DNA from: Anaerolineales bacterium
GTDB taxonomy: Bacteria > Chloroflexota > Anaerolineae > Anaerolineales > UBA4823
Reading direction: 5' to 3'
Length of the DNA: 33,496 nucleotides
Assembly: GCA_016935755.1 (NCBI GenBank)
Contig: JAFGQI010000165.1
Span: 1 to 33,496 of the forward strand
The translations under genes were made by a program, and so were the position numbers. Below the pieces are notes generated by a model. It had not been told where the DNA came from, ran no database searches, and worked only from the letters and a program-made list of their open reading frames with translations. This document shows positions 17,000 to 24,523 of the stretch, one piece after another. The stretch's first letter is position 1. Every line of letters begins with the position of its first letter.

Positions 17000-17736
17000 A
17001 ACTCCAACGCAGTCATTACCTCGGCGATGCGCTGCACCGATATCCCCTCGCCGCCATTCTCCAGGCGATGTACAATCTGCCCATCTTTGAGAAAAACGAC
17101 CCGGTCAGCATAAGAGGCAGCGCGCGGGTCATGGGTGACCATGATGATCGTGGCGCCCAATTCGCGGCAGGTGCGGCGCAGCAGCTCCAGGATGGCAGTG
17201 CCAGAGCGCGAATCCAGGTTGCCGGTAGGCTCGTCAGCCAGGACAATTTCCGGCTGGTTGACAAAAGCGCGGGCAATCGCCACCCGCTGCTGCTGCCCAC
17301 CGGAAAGCTGATCCGGGCGGTGATCCGTTCTATCTCCCAGACCGACCAGGCTCATCAATTCTTCGATCCGCTGACGATGGCGCGACATGGTCTGCCCATC
17401 GATGAGCAAGGGCAGGCCAACGTTTTCTGCTGCCGATAAGGTTGGCAGCAAGTTATAGAACTGGAAGATAAAACCCACCTTCCGCCGCCGCAGCCGTGTG
17501 ATGGCATCATCTCCCAACATTGAGAGCGATTCGCCATTGAGATACACCTCCCCCGATGAGGGGCTGTCCAATCCACCCAACAAGTGTAATAAAGTTGATT
17601 TGCCTGATCCAGACGGGCCCATAATGGCGACGAATTCACCCCGCTCAACAGAAAAATCTACCCCGTCAAGGGCTGTCACGGTGACCTGGCCCATTTGATA
17701 ACTCTTGGTCAGAGACTGTGTTTCAAGGAGAGACAT
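16996..17736 (-). CDS. ABC transporter ATP-binding protein (MacB/LolD type)
   Basis: All nucleotide-binding motifs are intact in this 246-residue protein: Walker A GPSGSGKSTLLHLLGGLD at about 40-57, Q-loop FIFQFYNLLP near 90, ABC signature LSGGQQQRVAIARA at about 143-156, Walker B EIVLADEPTGNLDS at about 163-176, and the H-loop MVTHDPRAA near 200. The FYNLLPTLSAAENV segment is typical of the LolD/MacB subfamily that pairs with FtsX permeases. It is the first gene of the three-gene export operon and carries its promoter and operator-like palindrome upstream. AGGTG about five bases before the ATG is the ribosome site. Confidence 0.96.
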   Translation of the reverse strand: MSLLETQSLTKSYQMGQVTVTALDGVDFSVERGEFVAIMGPSGSGKSTLLHLLGGLDSPSSGEVYLNGESLSMLGDDAITRLRRRKVGFIFQFYNLLPTLSAAENVGLPLLIDGQTMSRHRQRIEELMSLVGLGDRTDHRPDQLSGGQQQRVAIARAFVNQPEIVLADEPTGNLDSRSGTAILELLRRTCRELGATIIMVTHDPRAASYADRVVFLKDGQIVHRLENGGEGISVQRIAEVMTALEL

Positions 17737-17756
17737 CTAACACCTGGTTTCTTTGT

Positions 17757-17784
17757 ATTATCTGGTACCGATGAGTGTTTACAA
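17757..17784 (-). promoter_or_regulatory. Promoter of the ABC export operon
   Basis: On the minus strand TTGTAA (17784-17779) and GATAAT (17762-17757) are 16 bases apart. Transcription would start near 17750, just ahead of the ATPase ATG at 17736, leaving a very short leader with AGGTG. The operator-like palindrome begins about 40 bases upstream of the -35 box. Confidence 0.55.
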
Positions 17785-17792
17785 CGCATACT

Positions 17793-17845
17793 ATACCCTA
17801 GATTGCGGTCGCTGACACCCCTCAAGGGTATGAAACCCATACCCT
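17793..17845. promoter_or_regulatory. Operator-like palindrome with an extra half-site
   Basis: AGGGTATG (17825-17832) and CATACCCT (17838-17845) are perfect inverted 8-mers separated by five bases. A third copy of the half-site, TATACCCTAG, lies at 17793-17800, closer to the promoter. The arrangement looks like a binding site for a dimeric regulator acting on the export operon. It could instead form a weak hairpin at the 3' side of the moeZ-like transcript, but it has no T-run on the minus strand. No regulator gene is adjacent. Confidence 0.5.
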
Positions 17846-17951
17846 ACTTTGGGCTGATATCCTTTCAAGCATTAAAACCTGACCGCCTGGCGACAGGAAC
17901 ACGCAGCTGCAATCCACACAGGCTGCGTGAAACGCTCAGCAGATCCATCGT

Positions 17952-19106
17952 TTAGTAGATTGGTAAAGTCGGGTCGACTTCCTTAGCCCAGGCGTTAATT
18001 CCACCCTTAAGGTGCTTCACCTTGCAAAAACCTGCGCTGAGCAGCAATTCCAGGGCGCGTCGCGAGCGTGTGCCTGCCCGGCAGAAAACGGCCATCTCTT
18101 CGGCGCTATCCAGTTCGGAAAGGCGCGCCGCCAACTGCCCCAGGGGGATCAGCGTCGAGCCTGGGATTTGCGAGATCTGCAGTTCATGCGGCTCGCGCAC
18201 ATCCAGCATACGGAGGCTGTCGCCTGCCCGGAGCCGCTGCGATAGTTCGGAGGCGAGGATGTCCCAACCTGCGCCAGCTAAACCCTCATCATGCACATAC
18301 CCCGGCGCGCCACAGAAGGCTTCATAATCGATCAATTCCCTCACTTCAGGGTTCGAGCCGCACACCCGGCAGCTGGGATTTTTACGCAGCTGGACAAACT
18401 CGAAGGACAGGTCCAGGGCATTGTAAAGCAGCAAACGCCCGAGGAGCGGCTCGCCGATATCAAGAATTAACTTGATCGCCTCGGTAGCTTGAAGCGTTCC
18501 AATCGTGCCGGGTAAAATTCCCAACACGCCCCCCTCAGCGCAGGAAGGCACCAGGCCAGGCGGGGGCGGCTCTGGGAACAGGCAGCGATAGCATGGGCCG
18601 CGCCGGGCATCAAACACACTTACCTGCCCATCGAAGCGGTAAATCGCTCCGTACACATTGGGCTTGCCGGTTAATACACACAGGTCATTAATCAGGTAGC
18701 GGGTGGGAAAGTTATCTGTGCCATCGATGATCAGGTCATAATCTGCCGCGATCCGCAGGGCATTCGCCGAAGTGAAGGCTTCGTTATAAGCATCCACCTG
18801 TATGTCAGGATTGAGATCCAACATGCGCCGGCGGGCGGATTCGACCTTCAACTGACCGATGTGCGAGGTGCTGTGGATCACCTGGCGCTGGAGGTTAGTA
18901 GCATCCACAAGATCAAAATCCACCAGGCCAATGCGTCCAATGCCTGCTGCAGCCAGGTACAGCGCCACCGGCGACCCTAACCCCCCCGTACCCACAACCA
19001 GTATGGATGCAGCTTTTAGCTTACGTTGACCCTCTAAACCCACTTCTGGTAAAAGCAGGTGGCGAGAGTAGCGCAAGATTTCTTCGTGAGAAAGGTTGGG
19101 CAACAT
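17952..19106 (-). CDS. moeZ: MoeZ-like adenylyltransferase/sulfurtransferase (ThiF-MoeB plus rhodanese)
   Basis: I chose the ATG at 19106, one base after the sulfur-carrier stop and behind GGAGG, giving 384 residues. The N-terminal MoeB/ThiF domain (1-270) has SRHLLLPEVGLEGQRKL, the nucleotide loop VVGTGGLGSPVALYLAAAG, the acidic DFDLVDATNLQRQ region, DGTDNFPTRYLIND, the reactive cysteine in VPSCAEGGVLG and two zinc CxxC pairs (CYRC and CRVC). The C-terminal rhodanese domain (about 285-380) keeps its active-site cysteine in FCRAGTRSRRALELL. The enzyme adenylates the C-terminal Gly-Gly of a sulfur carrier and then transfers sulfur to it. The adjacent CysO-like gene is the obvious substrate. 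A molybdopterin or thiamine role (MoeB/ThiF) is an alternative. Confidence 0.92.
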   Translation of the reverse strand: MLPNLSHEEILRYSRHLLLPEVGLEGQRKLKAASILVVGTGGLGSPVALYLAAAGIGRIGLVDFDLVDATNLQRQVIHSTSHIGQLKVESARRRMLDLNPDIQVDAYNEAFTSANALRIAADYDLIIDGTDNFPTRYLINDLCVLTGKPNVYGAIYRFDGQVSVFDARRGPCYRCLFPEPPPPGLVPSCAEGGVLGILPGTIGTLQATEAIKLILDIGEPLLGRLLLYNALDLSFEFVQLRKNPSCRVCGSNPEVRELIDYEAFCGAPGYVHDEGLAGAGWDILASELSQRLRAGDSLRMLDVREPHELQISQIPGSTLIPLGQLAARLSELDSAEEMAVFCRAGTRSRRALELLLSAGFCKVKHLKGGINAWAKEVDPTLPIY

Positions 19107-19107
19107 T

Positions 19108-19386
19108 TCAACCTCCCGCAATGCTAGGAACGAGCAGCAAGCGCTCTTCCGCTCCCAGAGGCGTCTCCAGGCCCTGCAGATCATTGACATTGACTTTGCC
19201 TAGAAACAGGTTGACAAAGGGGCGCAAAGCGCCTTCACTGTTGAATAGATGTGGCTGCAGAGCAGGATATTGTGCTACCAGGTCATGGATCGCCTCAGCA
19301 ACATTCCTGCCCTGAACGACAACTTCGCTCTCGCCGGCGGTGTAAGAACGCAAGGGCGTCGGGATGCGTAAAATCGGCACTGGCAT
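19108..19386 (-). CDS. cysO: CysO/MoaD-like sulfur carrier protein
   Basis: This 92-residue ubiquitin-like protein starts MPVPILRIPTPLRSYTAG and ends in SIAGG; the terminal Gly-Gly is the thiocarboxylation site. The frame is open upstream to 19563, but ATG 19386 is preceded by AGGAGA and gives the normal length. The IPT-LR-YT-G start, PFVNLFLG and VPSIAGG match the pattern of actinobacterial CysO more closely than typical MoaD or ThiS. With a MoeZ-like activator directly downstream, a role in sulfur delivery for cysteine synthesis is likely. The CysM synthase and Mec-type JAMM peptidase that complete that pathway are not in the window. Molybdopterin synthase small subunit is the main alternative. 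Confidence 0.87.
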   Translation of the reverse strand: MPVPILRIPTPLRSYTAGESEVVVQGRNVAEAIHDLVAQYPALQPHLFNSEGALRPFVNLFLGKVNVNDLQGLETPLGAEERLLLVPSIAGG

Positions 19387-19418
19387 TTCTCCTGATTTGC
19401 CTGTTTGAACTTTCGCAA

Positions 19419-19424
19419 AGTATA
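19419..19424 (-). promoter_or_regulatory. Possible extended -10 promoter for the sulfur-transfer pair
   Basis: Minus-strand TATACT is preceded by TGA, giving the extended TGN -10 form. No good -35 is present (TTTCCC about 15 bases upstream). The ATG at 19386 would be about 25-30 bases from the start of transcription. Confidence 0.3.
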
Positions 19425-19556
19425 TCAGGATTGCAGCCTGGGAAAGGGTCGATTCAAGCTCTAGCCTTATGTGAAGCGCTCCTTCAATCGCCAGACGGAT
19501 ATCGGGCGAGGAACCAGCCACACGATACAGCCGGATGACCGTGGTATCATAATAGT

Positions 19557-21293
19557 ATGACACCTACTCGCATCTCCAACCAACAATTGGCCGAGACTTT
19601 TCAAACCATCGCCAACCTGCTCGAGATCAAGGGCGAGGTCATCTATAAGATCCTGGCTTACCGCAAGGCAGCCGATAACCTGATCAGCCTGGGTCGGGAA
19701 GCCTACGACATCTGGGCGGAGGGCAAGCTGACCGAAATACCCGGTGTGGGTAAGGCAATCGCCGACAAGATCGAAGAACTGTTCACCACCGGTCAGCTGG
19801 GCTTCCTGGAAAAGCTGCAAACAGAAGTGCCTCTCACCCTGATCGATCTGCTGCAGGTGCCCGATCTGGGACCCAAGAAGGCAGCCCTGTTTTGGAAACA
19901 GTTGGGCATCACTGACCTGCCCGGACTGGAGGCAGCCGCCCGCACCGGACAGCTGCGCTCGCTTTCGGGCATGGGCGAAAAATCTGAGGCGCGCCTCCTG
20001 GCAGGCATCGAAGCTCTAAAACGGCGCGGCGACCGTTTCCCGCTGAGCAAGGCCTGGCCTTTTGCCCAGGAACTGCTGGCCTTCTTGCGCTCCCTCCCCG
20101 GCGTGACTGCTGCCGAAGCAGCTGGCAGTCTGCGGCGGATGCGCGATACGGTCGGCGACCTGGACTTGCTGGTGGGAGCAAGCAATTCCGCTCCGGTGAT
20201 GCAAGCCCTGGTCAACCGCTCGGATATCGCCCATGTGGTCAGCCAGGGCGAAACCAAAGCCAGCGTTGAATTCGATAACCATCTGCGCGCTCAGGTGTGG
20301 GCACACCCACCCGAGCGCTTCGGTACGGCCTTGCAATATGCTACCGGCTCGAAAGAACATAATGTCCGCCTGCGCGAACTGGCTCTGAAGCGAGGCCTGT
20401 CATTATCTGACCAGGCTTTTATACGCCCGGATGGATCCGAGCTGTTATGCGCCACAGAAGAAGAAGTTTATGCTGCCCTGGGCCTGCCCTGGATCCCGCC
20501 AGAACTACGCGAAGACCGGGGCGAAATCCAGGCGGCAAAAGCCGGACAACTTCCTGACCTGATTGCACTCACCGACATAAAAGCTGAACTACATGCTCAC
20601 ACAACCTGGAGCGATGGGACGCTATCGGTGCGGCAGATGGCAGAAGAAGCTATCCGGCGCGGCTTCAACATTCTGGCAATCACTGATCACTCCAGCAGTC
20701 TGGGTGTCGCTGGAGGCCTGACCCCCGAAGGGCTGGGACAACAGCGCCAGGAGATCGATGCTGTTCAAGCCGAGTTGGGCCAACGTCTGCGCTTGCTGCA
20801 GGGCTGTGAGGTGGAAATCCGCGCCGATGGCACACTGGATTTTTCTGACCAGGTGCTGGCTGGATTGGATATTGTGTGCGCATCACTACACAGCAGCCTG
20901 CGCCAGCCGCGCGAACAGATCACAGCACGCCTGGTCAAGGCTATCAGCAATCCGCACGTGGATATAATTGGCCATCCCAGCGGGCGACTGATCCCCCGGC
21001 GGGAAGGCGCCGACCTGGATATGGAAGCTGTATTCGCTGCTGCAGTTGAGCACGGAGTGGCCTTGGAGATCAACGCCCACCCCTCCAGGCTGGACTTGAA
21101 CGACATCTACGCGCGCCGAGCGGTTGAACTTGGCATCCCCCTGGCGATCAATACCGATGCCCACAGCGCCAGCGACTTCGATATGCTGCATTTTGGTGTT
21201 GCTACAGCCCGCCGCGGTTGGGTAGGCGCAGAGGAGGTGATTAACACCTGGGAAAGCAGTCGTTTGCTTGAGTGGCTGGGCAAGCGCGGCTAG
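19557..21293 (+). CDS. polX: PolX-family protein: Pol beta-like domain plus PHP domain
   Basis: The 578-residue protein has the full PolX layout. Helix-hairpin-helix segments LTEIPGVGKAIADKIEEL and LRSLSGMGEKSEARLL lie within 1-150. The palm follows with GSLRRMRDTVGDLD, giving two catalytic Asp (201 and 203). The TGSKEHNVRLRELA region follows, and a PHP exonuclease domain spans about 340-570 with HAHTTWSDG, TDHSSS, CEVEIRADGTLD, SLH, GHPSG, INAHPSRLDLND and INTDAHSASD. All expected PHP metal ligands look present. The third polymerase carboxylate, normally the Asp of VDLR just before PPE-FG, appears to be Gln246 here (RAQVWAHPPERFG). Polymerase activity may therefore be lost while the nuclease is kept. 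Such proteins act in gap-filling or AP-site repair. No ribosome site is seen; a TATCAT/CATAAT box ends 3-7 bases from the ATG. Confidence 0.93.
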   Translation: MTPTRISNQQLAETFQTIANLLEIKGEVIYKILAYRKAADNLISLGREAYDIWAEGKLTEIPGVGKAIADKIEELFTTGQLGFLEKLQTEVPLTLIDLLQVPDLGPKKAALFWKQLGITDLPGLEAAARTGQLRSLSGMGEKSEARLLAGIEALKRRGDRFPLSKAWPFAQELLAFLRSLPGVTAAEAAGSLRRMRDTVGDLDLLVGASNSAPVMQALVNRSDIAHVVSQGETKASVEFDNHLRAQVWAHPPERFGTALQYATGSKEHNVRLRELALKRGLSLSDQAFIRPDGSELLCATEEEVYAALGLPWIPPELREDRGEIQAAKAGQLPDLIALTDIKAELHAHTTWSDGTLSVRQMAEEAIRRGFNILAITDHSSSLGVAGGLTPEGLGQQRQEIDAVQAELGQRLRLLQGCEVEIRADGTLDFSDQVLAGLDIVCASLHSSLRQPREQITARLVKAISNPHVDIIGHPSGRLIPRREGADLDMEAVFAAAVEHGVALEINAHPSRLDLNDIYARRAVELGIPLAINTDAHSASDFDMLHFGVATARRGWVGAEEVINTWESSRLLEWLGKRG

Positions 21294-21308
21294 CTCCCGG
21301 GGTATGTT

Positions 21309-22382
21309 ATGATTCGAAATATGAAAAACACCTCCCCCCTCACTTCCGTGAGAACTCCTGGACGGAGCGTTCTCGGGATCGTACTGACCTGCCTCGCCCT
21401 GCTGTCCCTCCTGGGGATGGGCGCCTCGCCTTATCTGGCCAAAGCCACCAAGACTCCCAAATCCAACGCGGGCAGCAGCGCCTATGATGTCATCAACCTG
21501 GTCAACCAGCTTCGCCAGGCCAACGGCCTGACCCCCTACCAGATCAACAGCGCTCTGATGGCATCTGCCCAGGCGCACAGCGATTATCAAGCGTCAATCC
21601 GTTCAATTACCCATACGGGATCAGGAGGCTCCAGCGCGAAGAGTCGGGCCATGTCAGCCGGGTATGGCGGCGGAGCTGCTGTCTTCGTCTCGGAGAACAT
21701 CTACGGAGGCACAGGCGCCTCCGCGCAGCAGGCGGTAACCTGGTGGCAAGGGGACAGCCCGCACCTGAACACCATGCTCGGCGGCAGCTATGTGGATGCT
21801 GGCGCGGGGGTCGCAACGGATGGAAGCGTGGTCTACTACACTCTGGATGTGGGCTATATCTCCGGCAGCCCGGGCAGCGGTTCGACGACTGTTCCAACCA
21901 GCATCGGCGCCACATCCATCTCCTCGACGGCGGTTACTTTTTATCCGGTGCAAATCGCTACCCCGCAGGCAGATGGCTCTATCGTTCATGTCGTGCAGCC
22001 TGGGCAAACCTTATGGACCATAGCTGCTGCCTATAAAGTGAGCCTGCCAGATTTGATGAGTTTAAACGGCTTCACCAGCAGCACGGTAATTTACCCGGGC
22101 AACGAAGTGCTGATTCAACCACCCAGCCTGTCCGCCACACCCGTGATCACCACCACACTGGTGCTCACGCCAACGATACCCGCTATCACACCCACCGCTT
22201 CCGTCTATCAAACGGTGACGAAAACCGTATCTCCCACCCTGCCAACGATCCAGCCGCCACAGCAGGAGAAACCAAAGACAAATTCACCCGCGGTAGACCC
22301 GCTGCTGCTGATCATTGCCTTCCTGGTCTGTGGGGGCGCTATTTTAGTGGTGTTGGGCAATGTTTTGAAACGAAACGGCTAA
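21309..22382 (+). CDS. Surface-anchored CAP (SCP)-LysM protein
   Basis: The 357-residue protein begins with a basic segment and a hydrophobic signal/anchor helix (SVLGIVLTCLALLSLLGMGA). Residues about 55-185 form a CAP/SCP domain: YDVINLVNQLRQANGLTPYQIN, ASAQAHSDYQ, ITHTGSGGSSAKSRA, VSENIYGG and TWWQGDSPHLNTML. The two His and two Glu-like positions of CAP cavities are largely represented, but the first Glu of the common SENI motif is the clearest. A LysM module follows at about 218-265 (HVVQPGQTLWTIAAAYKVS to YPGNEVLIQP), then a Thr/Pro-rich linker and a C-terminal transmembrane helix with a short basic end (LLLIIAFLVCGGAILVVLG). It is probably cell-wall associated. Its 3' end overlaps the DUF6504 gene by 39 bases. 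ATG 21321 is an alternative start. Confidence 0.88.
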   Translation: MIRNMKNTSPLTSVRTPGRSVLGIVLTCLALLSLLGMGASPYLAKATKTPKSNAGSSAYDVINLVNQLRQANGLTPYQINSALMASAQAHSDYQASIRSITHTGSGGSSAKSRAMSAGYGGGAAVFVSENIYGGTGASAQQAVTWWQGDSPHLNTMLGGSYVDAGAGVATDGSVVYYTLDVGYISGSPGSGSTTVPTSIGATSISSTAVTFYPVQIATPQADGSIVHVVQPGQTLWTIAAAYKVSLPDLMSLNGFTSSTVIYPGNEVLIQPPSLSATPVITTTLVLTPTIPAITPTASVYQTVTKTVSPTLPTIQPPQQEKPKTNSPAVDPLLLIIAFLVCGGAILVVLGNVLKRNG

Positions 22383-22748
22383 GGAAGAAGGCTCTGTCAT
22401 CTCGCGGTCCAGGAACCAATCCCCTTTGCGATGATCGCTGCCCCGGGGAGCGCGGTCATAATACAGGTCGAAAATCTGCCCGCAGGCTGTGCGCACGCGG
22501 AAATAATCCTGCCCCACCCCCCACGAGCCGCGGCGAGCTGCGGTGGCAGCATGTTCGGGCTCCATATTTTTTGCCATCCGGCCCTTGCGCCGGTAATCAT
22601 GCCATTCGCTGAGCATCTCGGCGATAGGATAATACACGCCCCTCCAGGTAAACCCATCCGGACAGCCTGGTTTTTTCTCCAATGCAGGCGGTTGAGCGAA
22701 ATGAACTTCAACTGCCTCGCCAATGAAATGTAAGGGTTTTAGTTGCAT
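22344..22748 (-). CDS. DUF6504-like protein
   Basis: I chose ATG 22748 (MQLKPLHFIGEAVEVHF), with GAGAGG upstream, giving 134 residues. The order of conserved blocks matches DUF6504: an N-terminal GEAVEV strand, FTWRGVYYPIAEMLSEWHDY, DYFRVRTACGQIFDLYYD and DWFLDRE. These small proteins are usually annotated only by domain and often neighbour DNA polymerase IV/ImuB-type genes; no such gene is present here. The function is unknown. The gene is divergent from the HAD phosphatase with a 53-base shared spacer. The last 14 residues (SSLAVSFQNIAQHH) are encoded within the overlap with the CAP-LysM gene and look like a non-conserved extension. Confidence 0.8.
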   Translation of the reverse strand: MQLKPLHFIGEAVEVHFAQPPALEKKPGCPDGFTWRGVYYPIAEMLSEWHDYRRKGRMAKNMEPEHAATAARRGSWGVGQDYFRVRTACGQIFDLYYDRAPRGSDHRKGDWFLDREMTEPSSLAVSFQNIAQHH

Positions 22749-22801
22749 GAGCCAGACCTCTCTGTTCTCTACCATACTCAAACAATCCATATTTTACTCG
22801 C

Positions 22802-23479
22802 ATGTCGATTAATTTTGATCGTATCCAGGCTCTTTGTTTTGATTTGGATGGCACTTTACGTGACACCGATGACCAATTCGTGCAGCGCTTAGCCCGGTTG
22901 CTGGGTCTGTTCAAATCCTTCTTACCCAACCGCGATTCCCTGCCGCTGGCGCGCAAAATCGTGATGGCTACAGAAAGCCCGGCTAATTTTCTATTCAGGA
23001 TGCCGGATCATTTCGGGCTGGATGATGAACTTTCTCGCCTGGGCGATTTCATTTATTCGCTGGGGATTGGTCAAAATCCAGATCCGTTTCGTCCGGTCGA
23101 GGGTGTTGTGGAAATGCTGAAGCATTTGCAGACGCGGTATCCTATGGCAATTGTAAGCGCTCGAGGCGCGCGTTCCACCATGGCTTTCCTGGATTACTAC
23201 AATTTGACCCCCTGCTTCACCTGCATCGCCACAAACCAGACCTGCGCGCATACGAAACCCTACCCCGATCCAGTTCTCTGGGCAGCCCAGCGGATGGAGA
23301 CGCCCCCCCAGGCGTGCTTGATGATTGGCGATACCATCGTAGATATCCAGGCTGGAAAGGCTGCCGGAGCGCAAACCATTGGCGTGCTGTGTGGTTTTGG
23401 AGAAAGAGATGAGCTGCAGCGCCAGGGAGCCGACCTGATTCTAGATTCTACGCCAGACATGCTTGAGGCGCTTGGTTAG
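22802..23479 (+). CDS. HAD-family hydrolase (phosphoglycolate phosphatase-like)
   Basis: All four HAD motifs are present in this 225-residue protein: motif I FDLDGTLRDTDD (Asp14 nucleophile, Asp16), motif II IVSARGARS, motif III lysine in HTKPYPDPVLWAA, and motif IV MIGDTIVDIQAGKAAG. The helical cap lies between residues about 20 and 95, as in the phosphoglycolate phosphatase subfamily. Substrate is not evident from sequence; phosphoglycolate, nucleotide or pyrophosphate are all possible. No ribosome site precedes the ATG; a CATATT box ends eight bases upstream with only a poor -35 (TTCTCT at 22765-22770). Confidence 0.92.
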   Translation: MSINFDRIQALCFDLDGTLRDTDDQFVQRLARLLGLFKSFLPNRDSLPLARKIVMATESPANFLFRMPDHFGLDDELSRLGDFIYSLGIGQNPDPFRPVEGVVEMLKHLQTRYPMAIVSARGARSTMAFLDYYNLTPCFTCIATNQTCAHTKPYPDPVLWAAQRMETPPQACLMIGDTIVDIQAGKAAGAQTIGVLCGFGERDELQRQGADLILDSTPDMLEALG

Positions 23480-23519
23480 CTCCGCCCCTACAGCACAAAT
23501 AAATAGAACATTTATGTCA

Positions 23520-23547
23520 TTGCGCGTAGAAAAAAACTTGATATAAT
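23520..23547 (+). promoter_or_regulatory. Promoter with -10 box six bases before the ATG (likely leaderless)
   Basis: TTGCGC (23520-23525) and a perfect TATAAT (23542-23547) are 16 bases apart. The ATG of the next gene is at 23554, so transcription should start at or within a base or two of the A of ATG. No ribosome site could fit on such a transcript. A small ATAAAT-N5-ATTTAT inverted repeat at 23499-23515 lies just upstream of the -35 box. Confidence 0.6.
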
Positions 23548-23553
23548 GTTAAC

Positions 23554-24516
23554 ATGCCATTAAAAGTACGGCTGGTTCTGGCGTTTGCCCTGTCCATAAT
23601 ACTGGTCGGGGGGAGAAGTTGGTATGCAATTCGAGCTCAATCCCCCGATCAGCCGGAATATTTCCGCAAATACGGTCACCGGTTAACTGGTGAGTTTTAC
23701 CTCAAGTATTATAGCGTTCCCGACCCCAAGCTGCTCTACGGCGAACCGACCACCATTGCCTTTACCGACCCTAAAACCGGTCGGTATATCCAATATTTTG
23801 AAAAGGTGCGCTTCGAACTGCATAACGAACTGCCTGCCAGCCAGCGAGTTCAAATCTCCCCATTAGGCAAGTACATCTATGTCCCGGGCAACCCCACAGC
23901 TCAGACAGACAGCTCTGCTTCCTGCCGAACTTTTGCAGAAAATGGCTACCAGGTTTGTTACGCGTTTTTGCATTTTTACGAGAACAACAACGGTTTAGAG
24001 AGCTTCGGCCTGCCCATCTCCAACGCCGAAAATCATAACGGCCGGATCGTGCAGTATTTCGAACGCGCCAGGCTGGAATGGCAGCCCGAGTTTCCTGCTG
24101 GGGAACGGGTTCAATTGGGCAACCTGGGTCTGGAATACTTTGACCTGGTCCATGAAGATCCCTCCGTCCAAAAGCCCGAATACAGCATTATTGAAGGAAG
24201 CATTGATCTCCAAGTGCGCGCTTTTCCAGGGCTCGCGGTTACCGGCCCAACTGGCAAGCAGACCGTTTACATTGTTGTCCAGGATCAGAAGCTGGCGCCT
24301 GTCCCCAACGCCCAGGTTACTCTGACAGTGCGTATGCCCTCAGGCGAACAACAAAACTACATCGTTCCGACCATGACCAATCATGACGGAGTGACTGTCT
24401 TCTCATTTGATTTTGAGGCCTATGCTCTGGGAATTGCCACCATCCAGGTGGAAGCCAGGCAGGCAAATCTCAATTTGAGCGCGCAGACCGTTACTTCTTA
24501 CCGGATCTGGCGTTAA
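23554..24516 (+). CDS. Secreted protein with two Chloroflexota-type repeats and an Ig-like domain
   Basis: The 320-residue protein has a signal peptide or anchor (VRLVLAFALSIILVGGRSWYA). Two degenerate repeats follow. The first, about 37-112, runs from YFRKYGHRLTGEFYLKYYS to RYIQYFEKVRFELHNELP and RVQISPLG. The second, about 128-203, runs from CRTFAENGYQVCYAFLHFY to RIVQYFERARLEWQPEFP and RVQLGNLG. This repeat is widespread in secreted Chloroflexota proteins and I know of no function for it. Repeat 2 has a cysteine pair. The last 95 or so residues are beta-rich (VQDQKLAPVPNAQVTLTVRM), like a bacterial Ig or carboxypeptidase-regulatory domain. It is probably an extracellular adhesion or scaffold protein. 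It converges on the TPR gene seven bases away. Confidence 0.75.
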   Translation: MPLKVRLVLAFALSIILVGGRSWYAIRAQSPDQPEYFRKYGHRLTGEFYLKYYSVPDPKLLYGEPTTIAFTDPKTGRYIQYFEKVRFELHNELPASQRVQISPLGKYIYVPGNPTAQTDSSASCRTFAENGYQVCYAFLHFYENNNGLESFGLPISNAENHNGRIVQYFERARLEWQPEFPAGERVQLGNLGLEYFDLVHEDPSVQKPEYSIIEGSIDLQVRAFPGLAVTGPTGKQTVYIVVQDQKLAPVPNAQVTLTVRMPSGEQQNYIVPTMTNHDGVTVFSFDFEAYALGIATIQVEARQANLNLSAQTVTSYRIWR

Positions 24517-24523
24517 ACCACCC

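Noticed and set aside
19387-19563. Extended N-terminus of the sulfur carrier up to 19563
   Set aside because: The ATG at 19386 has AGGAGA upstream and gives the normal 90-residue size; the extension would run into the polX start region.
20886-21590. A 234-codon minus-strand frame spanning the end of polX and the start of the CAP gene
   Set aside because: It crosses two real plus-strand genes and has no ribosome site or recognisable domain.
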